This document shows, piece after piece, positions 17,632 to 26,967 of a stretch of DNA of 48,205 nt. Source of the stretch: Flavobacteriaceae bacterium (GTDB lineage: Bacteria; Bacteroidota; Bacteroidia; Flavobacteriales; Flavobacteriaceae); the NCBI GenBank assembly GCA_002697255.1, contig NZUH01000027.1:8283-56487 (forward strand). Direction: 5' to 3'. The translations under genes and the position numbers were made by a program. The notes under the pieces were generated by a model. The model ran no database searches and was not told where the DNA came from. It saw nothing but the letters and a program-made list of their open reading frames with translations. The first letter of the stretch is position 1; each line of letters opens with the position of its first letter.

Positions 17632-18411
17632 TTTTAATTCAGGAGGAATTTTACACACTGGAATTTCTATCATTTTATGTTTATTTGATTCGTTAAATTT
17701 TTTATAAATCTTGTAAATCTTTTTAGACTTTCCTTTAAATTTTAGAGGATCTTCGCCTTTATTTAGTTTCCTCATAATAACTTCTATATCCTCATAAGTA
17801 GCACCAATCTGATCTTCATCTGATCTTTCATCATCCCATAGTCCATCAGTAGGTTCTGCTAAAATAATTTCTTTGTTAATGTTTAATTGTTCTGCAAGTT
17901 TAAAGACTTCACTTTTCATAAGATCAGCTATTGGGCTTATATCTACTCCTCCATCACCATATTTTGTATAAAAACCTATTCCAAAATCTTCAACTTTATT
18001 TCCAGTCCCAATCACTATATAATTATTAATGGTTGCATAATAATATAATGTCATCATTCTTAATCTAGATCTAGAGTTCGCTAAAGCTAATTCATTTTTA
18101 TTTGATTTTTCGCTAATAGAATTATCAAATTCTGTATATATATTTGTTAAATCTACATCAATATAATTTATGTTCTTATATTTTTTTTTCAGCCAAGTTA
18201 TATGATTTATCGCTCTATTGTATTGTTCTTTTTTTTGTTTGATAGGCATACTTATACATATAGTCTGAAGACCTGTTAAAGCACATAGTGTTGATGTTAA
18301 TGCTGAATCTATACCACCAGAAACACCCACAATTAATCCCTCAATGGGATTTCTATTATAATAATCTTTTATCCAGTTTACTATGAAATTAATTGTTTCT
18401 GATTTTTTCAT
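17626..18411 (-). CDS. nadE: NH3-dependent NAD+ synthetase
   Basis: NadE amidates nicotinate adenine dinucleotide to NAD+. The PP-loop 'GLIVGVSGGIDSALTSTL' is near residue 23. 'SRLRMMTLYYYATINNY' and 'GTGNKVEDFGIGFYTKYGDGGVDISPIADL' are core NadE sequence, and 'EPTDGLWDDERSDEDQIGATY' is the family C-terminal motif. At 261 residues it lacks the glutaminase domain, so it uses ammonia. It is divergent from gldB, with a 50-base gap, and this nadE-gldB-gldC neighbourhood is known from gliding flavobacteria. Confidence 0.94.
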   Translation of the reverse strand: MKKSETINFIVNWIKDYYNRNPIEGLIVGVSGGIDSALTSTLCALTGLQTICISMPIKQKKEQYNRAINHITWLKKKYKNINYIDVDLTNIYTEFDNSISEKSNKNELALANSRSRLRMMTLYYYATINNYIVIGTGNKVEDFGIGFYTKYGDGGVDISPIADLMKSEVFKLAEQLNINKEIILAEPTDGLWDDERSDEDQIGATYEDIEVIMRKLNKGEDPLKFKGKSKKIYKIYKKFNESNKHKMIEIPVCKIPPELKS

Positions 18412-18435
18412 TTAATAATTATAATTGAAGTATAT

Positions 18436-18443
18436 TATATTTG
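18436..18443 (+). promoter_or_regulatory. -7 promoter element for gldB
   Basis: TATATTTG matches the TAnnTTTG consensus exactly and lies 18 bases before the gldB ATG. The expected upstream TTG at the right distance is weak (TTTAAT near 18413), so only the -7 element is called. Confidence 0.45.
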
Positions 18444-18461
18444 TTATGCTAAAATAAACTA

Positions 18462-19427
18462 ATGTCTATCCTTTTGCCAAAATACTTTAAAAAAAAATAC
18501 AACATACTTATTCTTTTAATTACTGTTTCCTGTGCTGAGAATAATATTAAAGATTTTAAAACTATTAATATTGAAAGATTTGAAAGAATCTTTTATAATT
18601 CTGATTCTGCAAGTTTAGAAAATGTGATTGATAAATATCCGTATTTTTTTCCAAAAAAATATACTAATGAAGTATGGATTAACAGATTAAATGACCCTAT
18701 TCAGAAAGAGATTTTTAGTGAAATAGATAAAGAGTTTAATAATCTTGTTTTATTAGAAGATCAAATTTCATCTTTTTTTGAAAAGAATAAATATTTTTTT
18801 CCCAAACAAAATCATCCAAAAATTATTACTATAAATACTGATATTAATTATTTTAACAAAATAATTCTAACAGATTCAATTTTGTTAATCGGATTAGATA
18901 ATTATTTAGGATCTGATCATAGATTTTATGAAAATATACCTGAATATATTAGAGAAGATTTAAATAAAAATAAAATCATTTCTGATATTGCAGAAGAGTA
19001 TGCCCTAAAATTAATTCCAAAAACGAATTTCTATACATTTTTAGATAAAATTATATTTTACGGAAAAATATTATATTACAAAGACGTAACCATAGAAAAT
19101 TATTCTGATAGACTTAAAATAGGATATTCTGATAAAAAAATGAAATGGGCATTAAAAAATGAGTACAATACATGGGTTTATTTTATTGAAAATGAGATTT
19201 TATATGACCCTGACAATAAATTAAACTCTAGGTTTATTGATGATGCTCCTTTCTCAAGATTTTATCTTGATTTTGATAATGAGTCATCTGAAATGATAGG
19301 TAAGTTTATTGGTTGGAGAATTATTAAATCTTATATGAAATATAATAAGTCATCTCTTCAAGAAATGTTAGATACAAATCCAGTTGATATTATTAATAAA
19401 TCAAAATATAAGCCTAAAAAATTATGA
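18462..19427 (+). CDS. gldB: gliding motility lipoprotein GldB
   Basis: GldB is a lipoprotein required for gliding in Flavobacterium johnsoniae. The N-terminus has a basic, hydrophobic signal ending in the lipobox 'LITVSCAEN', so Cys24 should be lipidated. The mature protein (about 298 residues) resembles zinc-dependent protease-fold DUF2268-like proteins, but no clear HExxH is seen. 'GLDNYLGSDHRFYENIPEYIRED' is typical GldB sequence. Length (321) matches the family. The ATG of gldC overlaps its TGA, so the pair is coupled. Confidence 0.9.
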   Translation: MSILLPKYFKKKYNILILLITVSCAENNIKDFKTINIERFERIFYNSDSASLENVIDKYPYFFPKKYTNEVWINRLNDPIQKEIFSEIDKEFNNLVLLEDQISSFFEKNKYFFPKQNHPKIITINTDINYFNKIILTDSILLIGLDNYLGSDHRFYENIPEYIREDLNKNKIISDIAEEYALKLIPKTNFYTFLDKIIFYGKILYYKDVTIENYSDRLKIGYSDKKMKWALKNEYNTWVYFIENEILYDPDNKLNSRFIDDAPFSRFYLDFDNESSEMIGKFIGWRIIKSYMKYNKSSLQEMLDTNPVDIINKSKYKPKKL

Positions 19428-19756
19428 AAAATAAAAAATCAAAAATTGAAATTAATATAGAATTAGACGAAAATAAAATTCCAGAAAAAATTTTATGGAC
19501 TGCTAATGATGGAGGAGTTTTTAATAAAGAAGCTAAAGCCTCTTTTTTATCAATTTGGGATTCTAAAGCAAAGGAAAGTTTAAGAATAGACCTTTGGACT
19601 AAAGATATGCCGTTAGATGAAATGAAAGTGTTTTTTTTTCAAATTTTATCTAGTCTAGCTAAGACATATGAAAAAGCTACACAAGATGAAAAGATGACTA
19701 AGACTATGTTAGATTTTTGTGATTATTTTGCTGAAAAACTAGAGATTAAAAAATAA
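19424..19756 (+). CDS. gldC: gliding motility protein GldC
   Basis: GldC is a small soluble protein needed for full gliding. The 110-residue length and the sequence 'IEINIELDENKIPEKILWTANDGG' followed by 'LRIDLWTKDMPLDEMKVFFFQIL' are characteristic. There is no signal peptide, so it is presumed cytoplasmic. A T9 run inside 'KVFFFQ' is intact and in frame, so not every long homopolymer here breaks a gene. It overlaps gldB by 4 bases and is convergent with rodA, 2 bases away, with no obvious terminator hairpin between them. Confidence 0.92.
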   Translation: MKNKKSKIEINIELDENKIPEKILWTANDGGVFNKEAKASFLSIWDSKAKESLRIDLWTKDMPLDEMKVFFFQILSSLAKTYEKATQDEKMTKTMLDFCDYFAEKLEIKK

Positions 19757-19758
19757 AC

Positions 19759-21039
19759 TCACCATTCATTAATTTTATTTCCGTCAAGTCTTATAAAAAT
19801 TGATAGAAGAATTGTAAAAGCTATAAGGCTAGACCCTCCGTAACTTATAAAGGGTAATGGAATTCCGATTGTGGGTGTTAAACCTAATACCATTCCAATA
19901 TTAATAAAAAAATGGATAAATAATATTGCTGCTGCTGAATATCCGTATACCCTACTGAATTTGTTTTTTTGAATTTCTGATAAATATAATATTCTAAGAA
20001 TTAATGAAGTATATAATAATATTATAAAAACACTACCGATAAATCCCCATTCTTCTCCTATGGTGCTAAAAATATAATCACTATGTTGTGCAGGAACAAA
20101 ATTTCCCATTGTTCTTGTCCCTTTTAAATAACCTTTACCTGTTAATCCTCCTGAGCTAATTGCCTTTTTTGACTCATTTAAATTATACAAAATGGTTTTT
20201 TCCATTTTTTTAATTTTTAATGGATCTTTTTCTAGATTGAGCCATACTTTTATATAATTTTTTTGATGATTTTTTAAAATATTATTGAATGTAAAAAGTG
20301 TGCCTAAACTAGTCATTAGACATAACAAGGAAACAGCAAAAAACTTAAGTATTTTATTTCTACTCTTTCTTTTTAGTAAATAATATAATGCTGTTGTAAA
20401 AACACTAATTATTAATGATGTTATAACTGAAAATTTTAATGTTAAAATTGAAAGGATAATGATTCCAAAAATTGAGTTTATATAATTTTGAGAGATACCT
20501 TCTCTGTACAAAACTAAAAAAAGTGATAAAAATACAATTGAGCTACCAGTATCATTTTGTAAAATGATTATTATAATCGGAATTAATACTATTAAAAATA
20601 ATTTTCCCTGATCAATTTTACTTTTTAGGTCGGTTTGATAATCACTTATATATTTTGAAACAGCCAATGCTACAGTGATTTTAACAAATTCACTTGGCTG
20701 TAGATTAAAACTTCCTATCGGAAACCAAGATAGGGCACCGTTAACTCTTTTACCAAAAAAAAAGAGACTTAATAAAATTATTATAGATAAAAAATAAAAA
20801 ATACTGGAAAATTTTTCATAAAATTTCACATCGATATAAATCGTAATAAATGCAATCATTATAGAAATAACACTAAATAAAAATTGTTTACCATAAAGAG
20901 TATTTAAATCCAAAATAGAAACTTCTTCCCCTGAAATACTAGATGATAAAATATTACCGATACCAAAACCAACAAGTAGAATATAAATTGATATGATAAT
21001 CCAATCTAGCCTTAAGAAGTTTTTTCTTTGAATAATCAT
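19759..21039 (-). CDS. rodA: rod shape-determining peptidoglycan polymerase RodA (SEDS family)
   Basis: RodA polymerises lateral-wall peptidoglycan as partner of PBP2. The 426-residue polytopic protein shows 'GKRVNGALSWFPIGSFNLQPSEFVKI' (the SEDS signature around residue 100), 'LQNDTGSSIVF', and the C-terminal 'GLTPTIGIPLPFISYGGSSLI'. About ten membrane helices are evident. The ATG overlaps the restored mrdA stop by ATGA, which is independent evidence that mrdA originally read through to this point. Confidence 0.93.
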   Translation of the reverse strand: MIIQRKNFLRLDWIIISIYILLVGFGIGNILSSSISGEEVSILDLNTLYGKQFLFSVISIMIAFITIYIDVKFYEKFSSIFYFLSIIILLSLFFFGKRVNGALSWFPIGSFNLQPSEFVKITVALAVSKYISDYQTDLKSKIDQGKLFLIVLIPIIIIILQNDTGSSIVFLSLFLVLYREGISQNYINSIFGIIILSILTLKFSVITSLIISVFTTALYYLLKRKSRNKILKFFAVSLLCLMTSLGTLFTFNNILKNHQKNYIKVWLNLEKDPLKIKKMEKTILYNLNESKKAISSGGLTGKGYLKGTRTMGNFVPAQHSDYIFSTIGEEWGFIGSVFIILLYTSLILRILYLSEIQKNKFSRVYGYSAAAILFIHFFINIGMVLGLTPTIGIPLPFISYGGSSLIAFTILLSIFIRLDGNKINEW

Positions 21040-22900
21040 AATGTATTTATGGAAAATGGTTTGTTAGAAAACGGTTTTACATACTCAGATTTTAAATTTT
21101 TATTTATCACTTTTATTTCAGTGTCTTTAGATGTAATTTTTTTATTCAAATATTTCTCTATCATTAAGCTTGAAATCCTTCCAGCCCAAGTTGCTCCATA
21201 ATGACCATTTTCTACTAAAACTGCTATTGCTATTTTTGGATTTTTTTTGGAGCATACGCAACAAAAATTGAATGATCAGTCAATTGAGTCTTTTTTCCTT
21301 TTATTTTGGTAAAATTTTCGGCTGTTCCAGATTTACCACATATTTCAATTCCTGGAATATTTAAAAGTTTTCCAGTACCGCTTTTAAAAACCCTTGAAAG
21401 ACCAATTTCAATATTTTCAAAATTCTGTTCACTGATATTAATAATATTTTTATTTCTAAATCTGTAATCTATAGAATCGCCTGCAATTTCTTTTATGATA
21501 TGAGGTGTGTAATAATAACCTTTATTTGCAACTGCTGACATCATATTTGCCAATTGAATCGGAGTAACTAAAATTTCACCTTGACCAATAGAATTTGATA
21601 ATGTTGTTAAAGCTCCCCATTTAAAATCAGGGTACCATTTATCGTAAAAATCAGAATCTGGAATCATTCCTTTTTTACCTATCGGAAAATCATTATTTAG
21701 AAATTTACCAAGCCCAAAACTTTTCACTGTTTTGCTCCATTTATCATAATTTTCGGAAATATTACCATTTTTATTTATAGTTTTTCTGTAAACTTCAGCA
21801 AAAAATGAATTACAAGAATTTGAAATAGCAGAGTATATATTATGATTTCCACCACCACAATGACACTTCATTGATTTTTTATTTTTCCCATAAATATATG
21901 ATCCGTTACAGGAAATTATACTGTTCTTATTTATTATTTTTTCTTCGAGAGCTATTAGGCCAACGATAATTTTAAAAGGGGATCCTGCAGGAAATGTAGA
22001 AAGTAATCCTTTATCAATAAGAGGACTAAATATACTATCTTTGATAAGATTAGAATAATTTTTTGATTTGTCTCTTCCAACCAATAAGTTAGGGTCATAC
22101 GATATTCCAGAAACTAGAGATAATATTTCTCCAGATTCGGGTTCAATTGCAACTATTGCACCCTTTTTATTTGACATAAGTAATTCCCCATACTCTTGAA
22201 GTTCAGAATCAATGGTTATTGTTAAATCACTACCAGCTAAAGAATTTACATCATTATTTCCATTGTTATAACTTCCAATATCTCTGTTAAATCTATCTTT
22301 TTGAATAAACTTTATTCCTTTATTTCCTCTTAAATATTTTTCATAGGATAATTCAACTCCTTGTTTACCAATAATATCTCCTGTTGAATAATAGCTATCT
22401 TTTTCAATATTTGATCTACTAACCTCAGCTACATACCCCAGCACATTAGCGCCTACTTTTGTATTGTATTTTCTTAAATTTCTTTTCTGAATATAAAATC
22501 CTTTATATTTTCTAATTTTTTCTGCTAAAATTCCAAAATCACTTTTTGATAAATGGGCTAGGAAAACAGATGGAATTTTTAACGAATAATTTGATGTCTT
22601 TTGAATTTTCTTATTAAACTCTTTTTTCGTTATTTTTAATAAATTACAAAATTCATTTGTGTCAATTTTTTTAACTAAACCAGGAATAATCATAATGTCA
22701 TACGATGGCTGATTTGAAACTAGTAATTTATTGTTTCTGTCAAAAATATATCCTCTTTTAGGATAGGTAAAAACCTTTCTAATCGCATTATCTTCATATA
22801 TTGAATACGGTTTTGAAGCATAAACTTGCAAGTAAAAAAGTCTAAAAATGAATAAAATTGAAGATACTGATACTATAATGAAAAAAAAATTTCTTCTCAT
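21036..22900 (-). CDS. mrdA: penicillin-binding protein 2, interrupted by a one-base frameshift at an A8 tract
   Basis: PBP2 is the transpeptidase of cell elongation. The intact frame (22900 to 21230) gives 556 residues: an N-terminal membrane helix, a pedestal domain, then 'AGSPFKII' (SxxK), 'SNSCNS' (SxN) and 'CGKSGTAEN' (KSG, about residue 523). It then ends prematurely after 'FVAYAPKKIQK'. Shifting by -1 at the eight-A run (T8 at 21241-21248 on the plus strand) restores 'NPKIAIAVLVENGHYGATWAGRI', the expected PBP2 C-terminus. That frame ends in TGA overlapping the rodA ATG. Adding one base makes exactly 622 codons. The ORF track therefore truncates it by about 65 residues. Essentiality makes sequencing error or slippage more likely than true loss. 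Confidence 0.88.
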
Positions 22901-23406
22901 GATCTTTTATTATTGTTTAGCAGAAATTCATATAGTACATATATTGAAAAAAAAGTAAAAATTGAATTTGATAAAGTATTACTTAAAATTAGTGAGATTT
23001 TTGTAAGATCAAATATTTCTAAACAAAATAACGTTAGATGATGAATAAATATAATATTAAACAGGTAAAATATATTTTGTTTTATTTCAAGGGAATTAAA
23101 TTTAACAACCTGATGCTCGTATGCCATTCCGAAATATAATTTAAGAAAATATGGTCTTGAATAAGCTATGATTAAGCAAGCAGCAGAATGTATAGCATGC
23201 ATATCAGAAAAAAAATCTATCATAAGTCCATATAAAAATGAAATTGTAATATATAATGTTCTATTACTTTTTAGTGGGAAATATATTATGAAGTATAAAT
23301 AAATGTATGGATTTAACCATTCAAGAAAATTAACGTTATTAAGAAATAAACCTTGAATAATAATAAGGAAAATCGCAATTATTATATTTGAAAAAATATT
23401 ACTCAT
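22897..23406 (-). CDS. mreD: rod shape-determining protein MreD
   Basis: This small integral membrane protein (169 residues) links MreC to the elongasome. Several hydrophobic helices, 'LWPYIYLYFIIYFPL'-like spacing ('NPYIYLYFIIYFPLKSN') and 'YGLMIDFFSDMHAIHSAACLIIAYSRPYFL' are typical of the Bacteroidota MreD. The call is supported mainly by topology and position: it overlaps mreC by 8 bases and mrdA by 4 bases. Confidence 0.88.
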   Translation of the reverse strand: MSNIFSNIIIAIFLIIIQGLFLNNVNFLEWLNPYIYLYFIIYFPLKSNRTLYITISFLYGLMIDFFSDMHAIHSAACLIIAYSRPYFLKLYFGMAYEHQVVKFNSLEIKQNIFYLFNIIFIHHLTLFCLEIFDLTKISLILSNTLSNSIFTFFSIYVLYEFLLNNNKRS

Positions 23407-24199
23407 TTAGTTTATTTATTTCTGAAATATTATTGTTGTCTATTATATATAAATTTTCAATATTAGTCATATCAACAGACAACTTAATATCAAGTTCAAG
23501 ATAATTTTCAGAACCATCGAGTTTAAACGAATCAACGTAGCCAATTAATATATCTTTTGGAAAGATTAAAGAATTACCACCTGTAACAACTGTATCTCCA
23601 ATTTTGACCTTTGCTTGCTTTGGAACATCTTTTAATTGAACGATATTTATATTTAAGCCATCCCAAGATAAAACTCCGAAATGATTTGAATTTTTAAATT
23701 TAGCATTAAGCAATAAATTTGTATTCAAAATTGAGATAATTCTAGAAAAATTTGAGGTAGTTTTATCAATAACACCTACAACTCCATTGGAAGATACAAC
23801 TCCATTATCTAACTTTATACTATCTCTGAAGCCTTTATTAATAGTTATAAAATTATTAGACTTAGAATAACTGTTTTTTATAACTGAGCTAGCAGTCACA
23901 CCAAAACCTATATTTTTAAATTTTTCTGGGATCGAATCTTTTCTTAAGTGATTATAAACTATTTCTTTTAGTTCAGTATTTTCAGCAACTAATAATTTAT
24001 TTTGATATTCTAAATTAAAATATTTTGAGATTGTATATTGAGTTTCATAAAGTGATGAAAAGATAAAATTACTTGAATTAATAAATTTACTTTTATTGTA
24101 TTCATTGTAATTTATATTTAATGATATAGAGAATATTAGCAACGATAGAAATAAAATAAAATTCTTATTTCTAATTAAGAAATAAATAATTCGCTGCAT
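23399..24199 (-). CDS. mreC: rod shape-determining protein MreC
   Basis: MreC is a bitopic periplasmic scaffold of the elongasome. One N-terminal membrane helix (about residues 13-30) is followed by a coiled-coil-like stretch ('NLEYQNKLLVAENTELKEIVYN') and the beta-rich domain. Conserved motifs there include 'NNFITINKGFRDSI', 'GVVSSNGVVGVIDKTTSNFSRI', and 'VKIGDTVVTGGNSLIFPKDILIGYV'. Length (266) is normal. It lies 10 bases downstream of mreB. Confidence 0.92.
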   Translation of the reverse strand: MQRIIYFLIRNKNFILFLSLLIFSISLNINYNEYNKSKFINSSNFIFSSLYETQYTISKYFNLEYQNKLLVAENTELKEIVYNHLRKDSIPEKFKNIGFGVTASSVIKNSYSKSNNFITINKGFRDSIKLDNGVVSSNGVVGVIDKTTSNFSRIISILNTNLLLNAKFKNSNHFGVLSWDGLNINIVQLKDVPKQAKVKIGDTVVTGGNSLIFPKDILIGYVDSFKLDGSENYLELDIKLSVDMTNIENLYIIDNNNISEINKLNE

Positions 24200-24209
24200 C
24201 TTAATTTAT

Positions 24210-25238
24210 CTATTTAATCAATACACTTTTATATTTGGGGATATTTTTTAAAACAATTCCGGTTCCTCTAACCACTGCTCTTAACGGATCTTCAGCAATA
24301 TAAACTGGTAAATCTGTTTTTGTTGATAACCTTTTGTCTAGACCTCTTAACATTGACCCTCCGCCAGCTAAGTACATACCAGTATTATATATATCTGCAG
24401 CTAATTCAGGCGGTGTCTTAGATAATGTTTCCATTACGGAATCCTCAACTCTTAAAATAGACTTTTCAAGTGCTTTAACAATTTCTCTATACGAAACATC
24501 TATTTGTTTAGGCTTACCTGTTAATAAATCACGTCCTTGAACACTCATATCGTCAGGGGGATTATCTAAATCCTCAGTGGCAGCACCTATTTGAATTTTT
24601 ATTTTTTCTGCTGTTCTATCACCAACATATAAATTATGTTCTGTTCTCATGTAATATATTATATCATTTGTAAATACGTCACCAGCTACTTTTAGTGATT
24701 GATCACAAACGATTCCTCCAAGAGCAATTACAGCTATTTCTGTAGTACCCCCACCGATATCAATAATCATATTTCCTTTTGGCTGCATTATGTCAACTCC
24801 AATACCTATAGCAGCAGCCATAGGCTCATGAATTAGATATACCTCTTTGCCATTTACTCTTTCAGCAGATTCTTTAACAGCTCTCATTTCAACCTCGGTA
24901 ATTCCCGATGGAATACAAATAACCATAATCAAGGATGGAGAAAAAATCCTATTTTTTAGGGTTGGAATACTCTTAATGAATAAATTGATCATTTGTTCAG
25001 ATGCGTCAAAATCAGCAATAACACCATCTTTTAAGGGTCTGATAGTTTTTATATTTTCATGAGTCTTTCCTTGCATTAGATTAGCTTCATTTCCCACAGC
25101 AATAATTTTACTTGAAATTCTATCTTTCGCAACAATAGAAGGACTGTCAACAACAACTTTATCATTGTGAATAATTAGAGTGTTAGCTGTTCCAAGGTCG
25201 ATAGCTATTTCTTCAGTCAAAAAATCAAAAAATCCCAT
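24210..25238 (-). CDS. mreB: rod shape-determining actin homologue MreB
   Basis: MreB is a cytoplasmic actin-like filament protein guiding cell-wall synthesis. The phosphate-1 motif is 'EIAIDLGTANTLI', the connecting segment is 'EPMAAAIGIGVDI', phosphate-2 is 'MIIDIGGGTTEIAVIALGGIV', and the adenosine motif is 'MYLAGGGSMLRGLDKRL'. Length (342) is standard. It is the first morphogenesis gene of the cluster. The 91-base gap to purH leaves room for a separate promoter; a near-consensus TATATTTT is present, but no matching -33 was found. Confidence 0.95.
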   Translation of the reverse strand: MGFFDFLTEEIAIDLGTANTLIIHNDKVVVDSPSIVAKDRISSKIIAVGNEANLMQGKTHENIKTIRPLKDGVIADFDASEQMINLFIKSIPTLKNRIFSPSLIMVICIPSGITEVEMRAVKESAERVNGKEVYLIHEPMAAAIGIGVDIMQPKGNMIIDIGGGTTEIAVIALGGIVCDQSLKVAGDVFTNDIIYYMRTEHNLYVGDRTAEKIKIQIGAATEDLDNPPDDMSVQGRDLLTGKPKQIDVSYREIVKALEKSILRVEDSVMETLSKTPPELAADIYNTGMYLAGGGSMLRGLDKRLSTKTDLPVYIAEDPLRAVVRGTGIVLKNIPKYKSVLIK

Positions 25239-25329
25239 ACGTGATTAGTAAAAATATAAAATCTTAAAAATTAGGTCCAGTTTGTAAAACTAAGAATAAA
25301 AATTTAATAAAAAAACTATAAATGCAACA

Positions 25330-26826
25330 TCAATGTTTAAAATGTCTAACTCCCGTAAAAACCATTGTAATATTATTTTTATTACAATATTCAATACTTA
25401 AATTGTCTTTTATTGATCCACCAGGTTGAATTATAGAATTAATTCCATTTTTATGAGCGATTTCTACACAGTCTGGAAAAGGAAAAAAGGCATCACTCGC
25501 CATAGAAGCATTCTTAAGGTCAAAACCAAAATTTTTAGCTTTTTCAATCGCCTGATTTAATGCATCAATTCTACTAGTCTGTCCCGTTCCACTTGCTAGT
25601 AATTGCTTATTTTTCACTAGAACAATGGTATTTGATTTAGTATTTTTTGATATTTTAGAAGCAAATAATAAATCTTCTATTTGATCTTTATTTGGTTTTA
25701 ATTCTGTTGGGTATTTTAACATTTCAGCACTATCACTAATGTTATCTGGAGATTGTTTTAGTATTCCATTTAAACATGTTCTTAACAATTCTTCTTTTTC
25801 AGGATAATGATTTAAAAGTAATATTATTCTATTCTTTTTTTCTTTTAATTTATTTAAAGCTTCTGAATCAAATTCAGGAGAGATAACAACTTCACAAAAA
25901 AGAGAATTAATAGTATTAGCTGTTTCCAAATTAATTTTTTTGTTTGAAATTAATATACCTCCAAATGCAGAAATAGGATCAGCGGCTAGAGCACAATCAT
26001 AAGCTTCTTTAATATTATCCCTAATTGATATTCCACATGCATTATTGTGTTTTAATATTGCAAATGTTGGTTTTTCATTTTTAAATTCCTTCATCAAATC
26101 CATAGCTGCATCAATATCTAACAAGTTGTTATAGCTAAGTTCTTTTCCATGCAATTTTGAAAAAACTTGATCAATTTTTCCTGAAAAAATTCCTTTTTGA
26201 TGTGGGTTTTCTCCGTATCTTAAGATTGATTCTTTTACCCCTTTAAAGTAGTTATTAATAGCAGTATCATAGGATGATGAAGTTTTAAATGATTTTGTTG
26301 CAAATAATTTTCTATCCTCTATGTTTAAAATTCCTTTTTTATGCTTATATATTTCTAGGAAAAATGTATAATCATTTACTGATGAAATACAAGTTACATT
26401 TTTAAAATTTTTTGCTGCGGCTCTAATCAGTGCGATACCTCCAATATCAATTTTTTCAATTATTTCGGCTTCACTCAAATCATTTTTGACAGTTTTCTCA
26501 AAAGGATATAAATCAACAATAACTAAGTCTATAGAGGGTATTTTAAATTTTTCTTTTTCTTCAATATCATTATCATTATTTCGTCTATATAATATTCCAC
26601 CAAAAATTTTTGGATGTAGCGTTTTTACCCTTCCTCCGAATATTGAAGGGTAATCAGTAATATTTTCAACATCAGTAACATCATAACCTAGACCTGAGAT
26701 GTGGTTATATGTTCCGCCAGTTGAGTATATTTTTACATTATTTTTTACAAGTTCTTCAACGATTGGATCAATCCCATTCTTTGAATAAACAGAAATTAAA
26801 GCAGACTGTATTTTTATCTCATTCAT
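25330..26826 (-). CDS. purH: bifunctional AICAR transformylase / IMP cyclohydrolase
   Basis: PurH catalyses the last two steps of de novo IMP synthesis. The N-terminal MGS-like cyclohydrolase domain has 'IQSALISVYSKNGIDPIV', 'IYSTGGTYNHI' and 'GRVKTLHPKIFGGIL'. The C-terminal transformylase contains 'RYGENPHQKGIF', 'FAILKHNNACGI' and 'GQTSRIDALNQAIEKA', with 'ASDAFFPFPDCVE' near the end. The ORF track starts at 26850, but the second Met (26826, NEIKIQSALIS) fits the family's N-terminus better, so it is used here. A 7-bp inverted repeat (AATTCAA/TTGAATT, 26844-26859) lies just upstream of this start. Confidence 0.93.
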   Translation of the reverse strand: MNEIKIQSALISVYSKNGIDPIVEELVKNNVKIYSTGGTYNHISGLGYDVTDVENITDYPSIFGGRVKTLHPKIFGGILYRRNNDNDIEEKEKFKIPSIDLVIVDLYPFEKTVKNDLSEAEIIEKIDIGGIALIRAAAKNFKNVTCISSVNDYTFFLEIYKHKKGILNIEDRKLFATKSFKTSSSYDTAINNYFKGVKESILRYGENPHQKGIFSGKIDQVFSKLHGKELSYNNLLDIDAAMDLMKEFKNEKPTFAILKHNNACGISIRDNIKEAYDCALAADPISAFGGILISNKKINLETANTINSLFCEVVISPEFDSEALNKLKEKKNRIILLLNHYPEKEELLRTCLNGILKQSPDNISDSAEMLKYPTELKPNKDQIEDLLFASKISKNTKSNTIVLVKNKQLLASGTGQTSRIDALNQAIEKAKNFGFDLKNASMASDAFFPFPDCVEIAHKNGINSIIQPGGSIKDNLSIEYCNKNNITMVFTGVRHFKH

Positions 26827-26918
26827 AATTTCAAAAATAAATAAATTCAAACTTGAATTATCTCAATTAAACGCCAAAGAATCCAATTTTGTTAACACAT
26901 TATATTAATAAGTTAATA

Positions 26919-26951
26919 TTTGGCACTTTAGCATAAGTATTTTTATTTTTG
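26919..26951 (+). promoter_or_regulatory. Bacteroidota-type promoter for the TonB receptor gene
   Basis: TTTG (26919-26922), a 21-base spacer, then TATTTTTG (26944-26951) match the -33/-7 consensus exactly. The ATG of the receptor is 17 bases beyond the -7 element. Confidence 0.7.
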
Positions 26952-26967
26952 TAGTATTAATTAATAT

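Noticed and set aside
21036-21229. Apparent 190-base non-coding gap between mrdA and rodA
   Set aside because: It encodes the PBP2 C-terminus in the -1 frame; the gap exists only because of the A8 frameshift.
26844-26859. AATTCAA/TTGAATT inverted repeat upstream of purH as a purine operator or riboswitch
   Set aside because: Seven A/T-rich pairs with a two-base centre and no known match; noted in the purH entry but too weak to call a regulatory site.
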